Assembly: GCF_017377505.1 (NCBI RefSeq) | Contig: NZ_JAFREN010000028.1 | Coordinates: 1-35,005 of the forward strand | Length of the DNA: 35,005 nt | Direction: 5' to 3' | From: Enterococcus sp. DIV0212c | Lineage (GTDB): Bacteria; Bacillota; Bacilli; Lactobacillales; Enterococcaceae | Position numbers and translations under genes: made by a program | Part shown: positions 17,131 to 25,101 of the stretch, one piece after another | Position numbering within the stretch: position 1 is the stretch's first letter | How the letters are laid out: every line of letters begins with the position of its first letter | Notes under the pieces: generated by a model | What the model was told of the DNA's origin: nothing | Databases searched by the model: none | The model's input: only the letters and a program-made list of their open reading frames with translations

Positions 17131-17306
17131 AAGAGGCTGGGACAGAAGTGTTTAACCTCGAAAAATAGGAAAAAATTCATGGAAATTGTTCTTCAAATTT
17201 TTGTGAGTTCCTTCCTATTTTCAAAGTGGTTGCTTCTGATTCCATCGTTTATTCGTAGTTAAGATATAAAACAAAAGTGCTTTTTACTTTTGTCCCCCAC
17301 TCTTGA
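17131..17306. repeat. Palindromic intergenic repeat (GAGGCTGGGACA type)
   Basis: The non-coding gap 17033-17357 holds this nested palindrome. The outer arms are GGGACAGAAGT (17136-17146) and ACTTTTGTCCC. The inner arms are AAAATAGGAA (17162-17171) and TTCCTATTTT (17212-17221). A short hairpin (17271-17293) on the minus strand is followed by TTTTAT and may terminate the WxL gene at 17358. From memory, elements beginning GAGGCTGGGACA are dispersed between genes in enterococci. I cannot count copies here, and only this one is in the window. Confidence 0.55.
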
Positions 17307-17357
17307 CTTCCTTGTTTTTCGTTGCCTTTTATCGATAAAATCGGTATGGACTATTGA

Positions 17358-18197
17358 TTACCCTTTAGGAGTTGTTGGAATTGAAGCCATTGTCCATTCA
17401 ACAACTGCACTATATTTACCTTCTTGCATAACGTTTTTACTTGTTGGAATAGTTAATAACACTGAGTTATTTGGATCTTTTTCTGTTGAACCGTATTGAC
17501 CAAAGTAAAGGTTATATTTACCAGCACCTTTTTCATATTGATCTAAGTTTGCTTTATTAGTATTATCTAACATTACGACTGGAGTACCACCAGTTGTTTT
17601 GTCATATGATAAAGTAGCACCGTTTTGCAAACCATCTGTTGGATAAGCCTCAGCTGGAGAACCATTGGTTGAACTCAATGTCATGTTGCTGTATGCCAAT
17701 GTAGTTCCATCTAATGTATATGTCACATCTTTGCCATTAGCAGCTTTTCTTGAGTTTGTAAATGGTGTAGCAATTTTGGCAGTAATTTTGTAGCTATGAT
17801 CATCAATGACACGTAGATCTTCAAATGAAACGAAGTTAGCATTTTTAATTTCTTTACCAGCTTGGTCAGTTGAAACCCATTCTTTAGCTTGGTAAGGTCG
17901 ATCTGTACCATCTTGTACAATTGCGTGTTTATCGAATTCTAAACGCGTTACAGCAGAAACACCAAACCCTTTAGCATCTGTCCATGGAAGATCAGAACTA
18001 TTTCCAGGAATACCCGTACCCTCACCACTCTGGTTTGGATCAGGTTTATCTTGAGTTATTTCAGTTGAAGTAAATTCGATATCCGCACCTGCAGAACGTG
18101 GGTCACCGTCTGTTGCTTTTGTGTTGTTAGGTAGCGCTACGGCTACTCCAGCTACTGCTAATAACGCAGCGCCGCATAATTTGTGTGTTAATTTCAT
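17358..18197 (-). CDS. WxL-domain surface protein
   Basis: A 279-residue secreted protein has a signal peptide cleaved near TKA-TD (residue 28) and a WxL domain over most of its length. WxL domains bind peptidoglycan non-covalently and hold the protein on the cell surface. The two signature motifs are altered: the first reads SYKITAKI (Tyr136-Lys-Ile138), and the second YSAVVEWTMASIP (Trp268-Thr-Met270). A very strong AGGAGG site lies in a leader shared almost word for word with the BsaA-type gene at 29736. It is the last WxL gene before the DUF916 operon. It is probably abundant, judging from the ribosome site. Confidence 0.9.
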   Translation of the reverse strand: MKLTHKLCGAALLAVAGVAVALPNNTKATDGDPRSAGADIEFTSTEITQDKPDPNQSGEGTGIPGNSSDLPWTDAKGFGVSAVTRLEFDKHAIVQDGTDRPYQAKEWVSTDQAGKEIKNANFVSFEDLRVIDDHSYKITAKIATPFTNSRKAANGKDVTYTLDGTTLAYSNMTLSSTNGSPAEAYPTDGLQNGATLSYDKTTGGTPVVMLDNTNKANLDQYEKGAGKYNLYFGQYGSTEKDPNNSVLLTIPTSKNVMQEGKYSAVVEWTMASIPTTPKG

Positions 18198-18233
18198 TTG
18201 TGTTTCCTCCTAGTTTATGTGTGTTTTATTTAT
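18193..18233 (-). repeat. Shared ribosome-site leader, copy 1
   Basis: This stretch (ribosome site AGGAGG plus AT-rich upstream) matches 29732-29768 except for one substitution and a 4-base indel. Here it is non-coding, between the stop of one WxL gene and the start of the next. Confidence 0.7.
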
Positions 18234-19033
18234 GGCAACTCAGCTATTATCCAAGTTAACACCGTTGAGTAAGTACCCGATACCTTTTTTGTTGCTCCAG
18301 GTATGGATAGATTGATGGCACTATTTGTATAGACTTCTTGATTATTGAAGTCAGGGTCAGTGATGACTTCCCCAGTTTTATTTAATCGCGGACTTAATGT
18401 AACGTCCTGATCGTTAGTATTATCTTTTGAAGCACCAAAAACAATATTCCAAGTGCCCGCCCCAGCAACATCTTCAAACGTTGCATCAGCGAGAGTATAG
18501 GTTTCACCAATATTATTCATTTGAACGACCTCTTTAGAGACCAACGGCGCATTACTCGGATTTTCTACAGAAGTATTAGTCCACGCTTTATCAAATGAAA
18601 GAACTGCACCATTTAATTGATTTTCCGGATGCTCTCCTTGCTGGAATTGACTCTCTTGACGCACTTGTAATTTCCATCCAGTTGTATTTCCACGATAATC
18701 CGAGACCTGAACAAAATTTCCGCTTGGTCCCATGTCGTCTTTATACAGCTGAGCATTTACTAAATATTTAGCATCTTTTTTAGAGATATTTCCTACATCG
18801 AAAGACAACTGTGGAGCAAAATCAATCCTCAAAGCTCCTTTAGTACTCGCAACAACGCCTGGATCAGCACCTTCTAATGTTTCAGGATGTCTAATTTTCA
18901 GATTGGGATCTTCTTTTCCAGAAAATTCAATATCCCCTGTTCCAGATCTACCCTCTTGTGCCCAGAGCACTTCGGAAAAGCTACAACTTCCCACTAAAAA
19001 TACGATTACTGTAGCAATTAGTTTACGCTTCAT
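18230..19033 (-). CDS. WxL-domain surface protein
   Basis: A 267-residue secreted WxL protein. The signal peptide ends near LWAQEG (about residue 25), followed by GTGDIEFSG, the typical start of mature WxL proteins. The first motif is TGWKLQV (Trp120-Lys-Leu122); the second, near the C-terminus, is LTWIIAELP (Trp261-Ile-Ile263). I chose ATG at 19033: AGGAG lies 9 bases upstream, while the in-frame ATG at 19039 is only 3 bases away. The start overlaps the end of the short sortase-substrate gene by 11 bases, so translation is probably coupled. It would attach to peptidoglycan and to the DUF3324 domain of the CscA-type protein. Confidence 0.9.
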   Translation of the reverse strand: MKRKLIATVIVFLVGSCSFSEVLWAQEGRSGTGDIEFSGKEDPNLKIRHPETLEGADPGVVASTKGALRIDFAPQLSFDVGNISKKDAKYLVNAQLYKDDMGPSGNFVQVSDYRGNTTGWKLQVRQESQFQQGEHPENQLNGAVLSFDKAWTNTSVENPSNAPLVSKEVVQMNNIGETYTLADATFEDVAGAGTWNIVFGASKDNTNDQDVTLSPRLNKTGEVITDPDFNNQEVYTNSAINLSIPGATKKVSGTYSTVLTWIIAELP

Positions 19034-19397
19034 CCTCATTTGCTCCTTTCCTTTTGCTTCTTTGCTTCCAAATAAATAAGAATAAAGCTGCAATCAGTAG
19101 GATCAAGCCCCCAATAGACAAACCTGTTTTCGCCAATTCTCCAGTTGATGGATACCTACCTACTGGCTTAGCTTTGGTTGGTTCTGAATTACTTGATTTT
19201 ATGCTAGAATTTGTCGTATCTGTTGTACTTGTAGGTGGTTCTGATGATGGATTTATTTCTTCTTGGAGAATAATTTCACCTTTAGTTCCTACTACTCCGC
19301 CGTTTTCTTCCGCCATTGCTTGAATACCTATCAAACTAAATATCATTAAGCAAAAAAGGGAGGTTATTGCTCGTATATAAAATGAGTTATTATTCAT
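19023..19397 (-). CDS. Short sortase-anchored protein of WxL cluster (CscD-type)
   Basis: A 124-residue wall-anchored protein. It has a signal peptide (about 1-29, ending QAMAEE), a short mature region with a Ser/Thr/Pro-rich spacer (50-78), the sorting motif YPSTGE (82-87), a hydrophobic stretch (about 92-110) and a basic tail KQRSKRK. Such small sortase substrates (CscD) are typical of WxL clusters and may give a covalent wall anchor to the complex. The motif has Tyr in place of the usual Leu. I chose ATG at 19397, with GGAGG 5 bases upstream; the in-frame ATG at 19409 overlaps the preceding TAA and contains that ribosome site. Confidence 0.88.
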   Translation of the reverse strand: MNNNSFYIRAITSLFCLMIFSLIGIQAMAEENGGVVGTKGEIILQEEINPSSEPPTSTTDTTNSSIKSSNSEPTKAKPVGRYPSTGELAKTGLSIGGLILLIAALFLFIWKQRSKRKGANEDEA

Positions 19398-19408
19398 TTT
19401 CCCCTCCA

Positions 19409-22400
19409 TTATGGCTTGTAAGTATCTTCTAAGGAATATTCAATGATTCCTTTATACTTACCCAGCTCTTTTACTTTGACTGCCGGTAATTCAAATTTGA
19501 AACCGGGACTATCCCTTAAAGCTCCCCAAGTTGCACTGACATCATAAATCGCAGTATTAGAAGCAGTCAATAAATCTTGCGTTCCGTCATTTAATGAAAA
19601 TTCCTCTTTTCCAGGACTCTTATAACGGATTGCTCCAACAATAATCTTTCCATTATTATTTGTTAACGGTGTCGTCATTTTTGCTTTTAGTGTCCAAGAT
19701 TTTTTATCGGAACGGCTGTCGCTAACGACTAACGGAGCATCATAGCTTGGTTGATTCACTCTAATTTCATTACCATCCATTGCTTTGGTTCCGAAGTTCA
19801 TTTCGCTTGGAACGGAAGAGAACTCCAACACTCCTTTGTAGTAAAATTTGACTATAGAATGCTCGCCATATTTCACTTTAACAACACTTGAAAGTGGCTG
19901 TTCATCGTTATCAATGATGATTTTACTTAATACGTATCCTTTAATTTCCTTTGCATTAAATGTAGCTTCTTCACCAATAATTCCCTGTTTTGGCTGTTCT
20001 TGTGCAAGTTCAACCTCTGTTTCTTCTTCTAAATGTTGAACAGTGATAGCTGCAATTCTTGGTTTAATCGTGAACGATTTCAATTCCCCAGAACTTCCTG
20101 TCACAGTTGCTTTATCTGCTGATTTCCCACTAAGTGTATATGCTTGTTTGACTTCTAAAGTTTTTGCTAATGGTGGCGTAGTAATTTTAGAAACTACATC
20201 GTAAGTCAATCTATACGTAACACCAGGTTCTAAATCACCCAACTTGACCTTTAATTTTCCACTATCATCAATCATAGATTTCCCAGTTTCCAGAAGCTGA
20301 TCATTCAGTTTTACACTGCCTAAATCAACATCGACATTTTTCGGGAATGCTTCTGTCGTTTCATATACTGCACCCGTTAAATCTGATGGTGCTACAGCAG
20401 TATTTTTAAAGGTTGATGTAAATGTTACCTTTTCACCTTCTGAAATTTCTGGTAATGAAATCTCTAAGTCTGCTATTAGGACTGGCTTCACTTGATAATA
20501 AAAAATCACCTCAGCGACTTCGCCATATTCGATTGAAACTGGATCAGTCAATGTTTTTTGTACAATACCATCAATCATGATCTTACTTAGCAAGTAACCT
20601 TCAAAATTTTTAGACGGAATTGTATCTGAACTACCCGTTAGTCCTTCTTTAGGAGATTCAAGCTCTCCTAGCGGTGTAGTTGTCCCGTCAATTAGATACC
20701 GAACGTTGAGTGTTGATAGTTTTGAGACAATTGTTGCTGTCGCTTGTGGTAGATCTTTGGTTGGCATTGAAAAGTCTTTAAAATCGGCCGCTACGCCAGA
20801 TTTCCCTGTTACTTCATCAGGAATAATAACCAAACGCTCTCCAATTAAAGTTTCAGAATCAATGATTTTCCCAGTAAATTGAACTTGTAATTTACCATCT
20901 TCAAGAATTTCGTCGTCAAAAGTAAAATCCAAAGTCTTTCTAGTGGAATTGAACGTTCCTTTAACTACTTTTGTTCCATCAGTAATTGAAATATCCTTCA
21001 GTGATGCAGTGTCAACGATTGTCGTATTGATTGGAATCGAAACTTTGTTGCCAAATAATTTCGAATACGGTGTCTGCATTGCTAAATCTAGGTTATAAGT
21101 AAACTCGCCACCTATTGCAACCTTATCACTTACTTTATTTTTGACCTTGATTGAAGATGTTCCAGTTAATTCCGGATCTGGGTAAACAAAACTATATACT
21201 ATAGTTTTAACATCTGTTTGGCGGCCGTCACCATCTTCCATATAAATTTTAACGGTATGATCAGCCGTCGGTTTAAACGTTAAAGGAATTTCGAAAAGTT
21301 CTATACTCCCTAGATCGTCCTCTGAATCATAACTAATAGGCAACTGCCGTTCCGCTCCATCATCGATCGTATATTTGATCATTCCAGTGACTGTCTCGTA
21401 GGTTTTCCATGTTCCTTTAAGTAGTGCACTATGCTCGCCGTCTTTTGCTAAAGTATACTTCCAATCATCATCCGTAATGTTCAACGTTGGATGAATATCT
21501 TTGATTTCTGAACCATAAATCCATGCAGTATTTCTCGTATCCCCAACAGCCAAGTCTTGTGGATTCCACTTCATACTAATTGTTGTGTCAGTTCCACCTT
21601 CAACAGTCCCTTTCGGATCATCATTAATAACAGTATCTTTCAGTATCCCCACATTTTCTTGTCCTTTAGAAAACAGGTCATTAGGATCATCGAATCCTTT
21701 CATGAAAACAGTACTGTCACGACTCCCCATACCGTATTTCCCAACAAAAGGCTCTGCCCAAGCTGACCAGTTGTCGGCCCCATATCTATCAAGACTTGGA
21801 TAAATTTCTGCTCGATAAATACCTTCACTGTCAACAGCGTAAACCCCCAAATTTTTTCCTAAGTATTTGACTGAACCTGGGATACCAGAACCATTAGGTG
21901 TATTATTAGAATTGTAATTAGTAAATTTCACTTCAGGTGTGTAATTATAGCCGATCATCATCTGTGGAATTGGCTTATCCCCAATATTTTTAATATCGAA
22001 ACTGATGCGAACCTGTCCATCTTTTGTAGGGTAGTACGTATTATCAACTTGAACCAAATACGTATCCCCTTGTTGATCTTTAAGGGTCACCTCATACAGA
22101 TATTTCAATGCTCTCATTTCTAATCCATTTGTCTTGGAGTCCCTAGACACACTCTTTTGATAAATCTTAAATGTCTTACGATCTATCGTTGGCTCTGCTG
22201 GTGATAGATCATATGGAGTAGCTCTTCCTGCTGAAGCCTCTTGAATTGTATTAACATCATTCCCTATAGCAAAAACTAACCCCAATGATTTCAAATTAAG
22301 GTTCCAGTTCGGCCTTACTCCACCACTTTGTCCTAAATCTACGTTTCTTCCCAAAGAAGCTTTTTTGAAGGGTATTCCAAAATGTATTCCACCAGTTCTA

Positions 22401-22741
22401 GGAAAAAATTCTATAAATGGCACATCGGATCTTCTTCGTTCAAAATAGTAATTCTCTGCAGGATCAGCAACAGCTCTTTTACTACCACCAGGCGCAAGCT
22501 GAGTGGCCACGTTTGCGTTTATCGTAAGCTTGTCGCCAACCGTGACAAGCTTATCCGGATTATATAAGTACGTATTGACAGTTGATTTAGCTGGATTTTC
22601 TGTTTCAATCCATCCTGTTTTTGGATTACCATCCCATTCCGGCCAATTTGGTACTGCATTCACTTGTGGATTATTTGAAAATAGTGTCATTCCTAAAATG
22701 ACGATTACACCACTAAAAAAACACATTTTTTTATTTTTCAT
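19409..22741 (-). CDS. Large WxL-domain surface protein with MucBP-like repeats (CscC-type)
   Basis: A 1110-residue secreted adhesin-like protein. It has a signal peptide (about 1-29), a large N-terminal domain of unknown fold (about 60-420, rich in aromatic strands) and beta-sandwich modules. Two MucBP-like repeats lie near 678-748 (LNVRYLIDGTTTPLG) and 897-970 (ITVQHLEEETEVELA), both ending in YGE-x-x-x-V-x-FYY. The space between holds a DUF11-like module, and a C-terminal WxL domain begins near 974. Its first motif is SWTLKAKM; the last is degenerate, YKGIIEYSLED. MucBP domains bind mucin-type glycans in other proteins, so host or polymer binding is likely. AAGGAGG precedes ATG. It heads the WxL gene block, directly after its regulator. 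Confidence 0.92.
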   Translation of the reverse strand: MKNKKMCFFSGVIVILGMTLFSNNPQVNAVPNWPEWDGNPKTGWIETENPAKSTVNTYLYNPDKLVTVGDKLTINANVATQLAPGGSKRAVADPAENYYFERRRSDVPFIEFFPRTGGIHFGIPFKKASLGRNVDLGQSGGVRPNWNLNLKSLGLVFAIGNDVNTIQEASAGRATPYDLSPAEPTIDRKTFKIYQKSVSRDSKTNGLEMRALKYLYEVTLKDQQGDTYLVQVDNTYYPTKDGQVRISFDIKNIGDKPIPQMMIGYNYTPEVKFTNYNSNNTPNGSGIPGSVKYLGKNLGVYAVDSEGIYRAEIYPSLDRYGADNWSAWAEPFVGKYGMGSRDSTVFMKGFDDPNDLFSKGQENVGILKDTVINDDPKGTVEGGTDTTISMKWNPQDLAVGDTRNTAWIYGSEIKDIHPTLNITDDDWKYTLAKDGEHSALLKGTWKTYETVTGMIKYTIDDGAERQLPISYDSEDDLGSIELFEIPLTFKPTADHTVKIYMEDGDGRQTDVKTIVYSFVYPDPELTGTSSIKVKNKVSDKVAIGGEFTYNLDLAMQTPYSKLFGNKVSIPINTTIVDTASLKDISITDGTKVVKGTFNSTRKTLDFTFDDEILEDGKLQVQFTGKIIDSETLIGERLVIIPDEVTGKSGVAADFKDFSMPTKDLPQATATIVSKLSTLNVRYLIDGTTTPLGELESPKEGLTGSSDTIPSKNFEGYLLSKIMIDGIVQKTLTDPVSIEYGEVAEVIFYYQVKPVLIADLEISLPEISEGEKVTFTSTFKNTAVAPSDLTGAVYETTEAFPKNVDVDLGSVKLNDQLLETGKSMIDDSGKLKVKLGDLEPGVTYRLTYDVVSKITTPPLAKTLEVKQAYTLSGKSADKATVTGSSGELKSFTIKPRIAAITVQHLEEETEVELAQEQPKQGIIGEEATFNAKEIKGYVLSKIIIDNDEQPLSSVVKVKYGEHSIVKFYYKGVLEFSSVPSEMNFGTKAMDGNEIRVNQPSYDAPLVVSDSRSDKKSWTLKAKMTTPLTNNNGKIIVGAIRYKSPGKEEFSLNDGTQDLLTASNTAIYDVSATWGALRDSPGFKFELPAVKVKELGKYKGIIEYSLEDTYKP

Positions 22742-22926
22742 CTTTTTCCTCCTTTCTTACTAATTTCGTGTTTCAAAGTAAAACACATTTATTTCAAATT
22801 TTCCTTGTATAGTCTTCATAAAACCAAATAATTGTCGTACTATATCAATGAAAAAACGAAACCAACTTTACCCCATAAAACTCTCACTTAGGCATTTCAT
22901 AAATTAACTGCCATAACATAGCTCGT

Positions 22927-23649
22927 CTACTTTTTGTTACCGTCAACTAACATGTACCCTTTTGAACGAACTGTTTTAATATAATTTGGTTGAGCTGGAT
23001 CTATTTCTAATTTCTTACGTAAATGGAAAATTAAATTACTAATTCGATATTGTTTCGTTCCTTCTTTCTCATTACCGAAATCATTTTTCCAAACATTTTT
23101 ATAAAGTTCTTCATATGTGATTGCTTTTCCAATATGTTCTAATAAAAACGTGATCGTTTGAAATTCCAATCTAGTAAGACTGATTTCTTTACCTTCCAAA
23201 ATAATACTTAAATTATTTTGAACCAACTCCAGATGTCTATTATTTTTCTTCTCTCGTTCATTAACCACTGTTCCTGCTAAATTTTCCTGTTCGTCTTTGA
23301 TTCTATTTAATATATTTGAAAATTGAAGAATCGCTTCTTCTTGCTCCTTTTCATCAGATACACCGTCAGCGCCTAATTGAAGATACACAATTTTATTTGT
23401 TTGCGTCATTCTTTTACACACAATCCAAATCAATGCTTTAAAATTACGCCTAAGTTCTAGAATTAATTCACAAGTGTCTTTTAATTCGACCGCTGTAGAT
23501 TCTTCAATTATCAAAGCATCCATTTTTGAAGCTTCGTTAAAGACGTCTTCAGTTGTTAATTGATATAGGCGATACGTTTTTGCATTTAAGTTGCCGGAAT
23601 ATGTATTAACTGTTCGTTCTTTTTCTTGTATGATCCCTATGTTGTACAT
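22927..23649 (-). CDS. OmpR-type regulator with degenerate receiver (WxL locus)
   Basis: A 240-residue DNA-binding protein. Residues 1-120 keep the outline of a response-regulator receiver (IVYLQLGADGVSD matches the GADDY region), but the acidic pocket is lost (Gln8, Glu9). The phospho-Asp position, in MDALIIEES, is Glu49. Residues about 145-236 form an OmpR-type winged helix (SLTRLEFQTITFLL, ISNLIFHLRKKL, IKTVRSKGYML). No histidine kinase is nearby. It is therefore probably phosphorylation-independent or locked. It lies directly upstream of the large WxL gene and should control that locus. A paralogue lies at 30652-31386. Confidence 0.88.
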   Translation of the reverse strand: MYNIGIIQEKERTVNTYSGNLNAKTYRLYQLTTEDVFNEASKMDALIIEESTAVELKDTCELILELRRNFKALIWIVCKRMTQTNKIVYLQLGADGVSDEKEQEEAILQFSNILNRIKDEQENLAGTVVNEREKKNNRHLELVQNNLSIILEGKEISLTRLEFQTITFLLEHIGKAITYEELYKNVWKNDFGNEKEGTKQYRISNLIFHLRKKLEIDPAQPNYIKTVRSKGYMLVDGNKK

Positions 23650-23714
23650 ATTATTTCCCTTTCTATTTGTAATTTTTCCTTATTTCTTATCTTTCCCTCA
23701 CTTCTTTACATAAT

Positions 23715-23775
23715 TATATATTTTTAATTTTAATTTTAATTACAAAAAATACTTATTTTTCCGTTTTTTTTGAAA
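23715..23775 (-). repeat. Conserved upstream element of paralogous regulators, copy 1
   Basis: This AT-rich block of about 60 bases has the core AATTACAAAAAATACTT then TTTTTCCG. It matches 31544-31603 with few changes. Each copy lies upstream of one of the two paralogous regulators, so it may be a shared promoter or operator. Confidence 0.6.
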
Positions 23776-23854
23776 TTTCCTATTTGAAAGTTGAGCAATT
23801 TAGTAGTCCTTCTGTATCAACAGCATCATTCAATAAGATTATTCTATTAATTAC

Positions 23855-23900
23855 AAAAAAAGTGGCTGGAATATAACTCAATGAGTCCTATCCCAGTCAC
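23855..23900 (-). terminator. Terminator of the fibre locus (repeat type)
   Basis: The hairpin (23862-23900) with loop ACTCaatGAGT is followed on the minus strand by seven Ts (23855-23861). It is closely similar to 5368-5413 and closes the SipW/BsaA/lectin gene set. Confidence 0.8.
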
Positions 23901-24066
23901 GTCACATATAATACGTGTAAATTGTGGTTAATTGCAGGTACTAGATTATTGTATAAACTACTAGAAGGTTAACAATTGGATGTTACATCAAACCTATTTT
24001 CAGAGCTAAAAAATTTTATTCATTTAACCTTTTTAAATATATCTCAAAATCTTTTTCTATAATCAT

Positions 24067-24222
24067 CTATTTGATAGCAATTTCACCAAAATCATTGTTT
24101 TTATAATCCCAACTATAAAATGGTGACACACCAGCGAATAGTTTAGGGGCAATATACACCGTTAGCCATTGATCTAAGCCTTTAGAAAGATCGATCGATT
24201 CAATTGGCTCCTTCATTCTATT
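24067..24222 (-). pseudogene. Duplicated C-terminal fragment of the lectin/Cna-B protein
   Basis: Reading the minus strand from 24222 gives 51 codons to a TAG at 24067. By hand they align without gaps to the last 51 residues of the lectin protein (489-539) with 31 identities, including WLTVYI, PFY, WDYK and NDFG. An in-frame stop lies just upstream, so the rest of the gene is missing. The frame is intact and has its own ATG at 24216 with AAAGGAA upstream, so a 49-residue peptide could be made 11 bases after the preceding gene. I read it as a remnant of a second lectin gene or a partial duplication. A retained small protein is the alternative. Confidence 0.75.
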
Positions 24223-24227
24223 CCTTT

Positions 24228-24851
24228 CTACAAACTCTGTAACTTAGTATCTATTTTCAGCAACTCACTTGCAGTTGGTACTTTTCCATTCCACCAAGCA
24301 TCTCTATACTGCTGTTTACCAGTAATAATCGTTTCACTTTTAATGTGAATCTGCATACTTGCGCCATTATAAGCTTCGTCCAGATTATCAACTAAAGTAA
24401 CTTGGGTAAATAGAGGAGATGTAGTTTGATCTTTTTCAACTTTACCTAAATAGTAATAATACCCATCTTCACCTAATAACCAGTCTTTACCTAGATCTAT
24501 TGTTAGCTCTTTTCCTATATTGCCTGCCAACAAAATCCCATCTGCTGATTGAATTTCTGGCGTTACTAAAACTCTGACAAAAAAAGATGTTCCACTCGGA
24601 TTCGTTACGGTCACTTCTTTTGGGTAGGTTCTTCCTGGTGTCATTGGATCTTCAACCGTCGGAGGGACAAAACTCTCTTTGATGGTTCCGGATAAATTAT
24701 TGACTTGAAAATCATTCGTTACTTGATCTGTTGCAGTTAGTGCAGCGTAAACCGTCCTTGTTCCCCAAATCCCTAGTATAAAAAAGACTGTGAACAAAGA
24801 AATCAAAAAAAATTGGCCTTTAAATGATCTTTTTTTGCGTTTATTTTTCAT
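24228..24851 (-). CDS. BsaA/TasA-like SipW-dependent matrix protein (third copy)
   Basis: A 207-residue exported protein. The basic N-terminus (MKNKRKKRSFKG) and a long hydrophobic segment lead to TVYAALTATDQVTNDFQ, the position and style of SipW-type cleavage sites. The mature part starts GTIKESFVPPT, followed by TPGRTYPKEVTVTNPSGTSFFVRV, a pattern shared with the other two BsaA-type proteins here. It ends with the WWNGKVPTASELL region. It is probably a fibre subunit or cap. I chose ATG at 24851, at the basic signal peptide start; an in-frame ATG at 24989 would add an implausible segment and overlaps a terminator. It lies downstream of the lectin gene after that terminator. Confidence 0.8.
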   Translation of the reverse strand: MKNKRKKRSFKGQFFLISLFTVFFILGIWGTRTVYAALTATDQVTNDFQVNNLSGTIKESFVPPTVEDPMTPGRTYPKEVTVTNPSGTSFFVRVLVTPEIQSADGILLAGNIGKELTIDLGKDWLLGEDGYYYYLGKVEKDQTTSPLFTQVTLVDNLDEAYNGASMQIHIKSETIITGKQQYRDAWWNGKVPTASELLKIDTKLQSL

Positions 24852-24945
24852 CAGTTTATTTTCCTTTCTATTAGCTCGCTGTCCTTTTAAGAAGATCTGC
24901 CTTACAGTTCTCCAATAAAAAACTAACAAAATTTTATTTTTGAAT

Positions 24946-24997
24946 AAATTAAGAAAGGTGAGCAATACAAAACTGTATGCGTCTTGCATTACTCACC
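24946..24997 (-). terminator. Probable terminator after the lectin gene
   Basis: GGTGAGCAATACAA (24957-24970) pairs imperfectly with TTGCATTACTCACC (24984-24997). On the minus strand TTTCTTAATTT follows. It separates the lectin gene from the third BsaA-like gene, which may therefore have its own promoter or rely on readthrough. Confidence 0.6.
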
Positions 24998-25101
24998 CAA
25001 AACATTAAAGAAACACTTTCATTCATCCTAAGCTATTAAAATCAACTATATTTCTCACTAATTTTAATTTGCTTATAGCTTATCTGAGCCAAAGAGCGCC
25101 T

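Larger units (their letters stand above)
23650..24066. other. Non-coding gap between fibre locus and WxL regulator
   Basis: No gene is visible in this 417-base stretch. It contains the minus-strand terminator at 23855-23900, the conserved AT-rich element at 23715-23775 that lies 66-126 bases upstream of the regulator start, and otherwise AT-rich sequence. The promoter of the regulator is presumably here, but no clear -35/-10 pair stands out. Confidence 0.7.

Noticed and set aside
23907..24066. Further coding sequence after the lectin fragment
   Set aside because: The only frame (about 16 codons from ATG) has no homology or convincing ribosome site, and the rest is stop-rich.
24852..24989. 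Upstream extension of the third BsaA-like gene to an earlier ATG
   Set aside because: It would place the start inside the lectin terminator hairpin and put an odd hydrophobic stretch before the proper basic signal peptide start.
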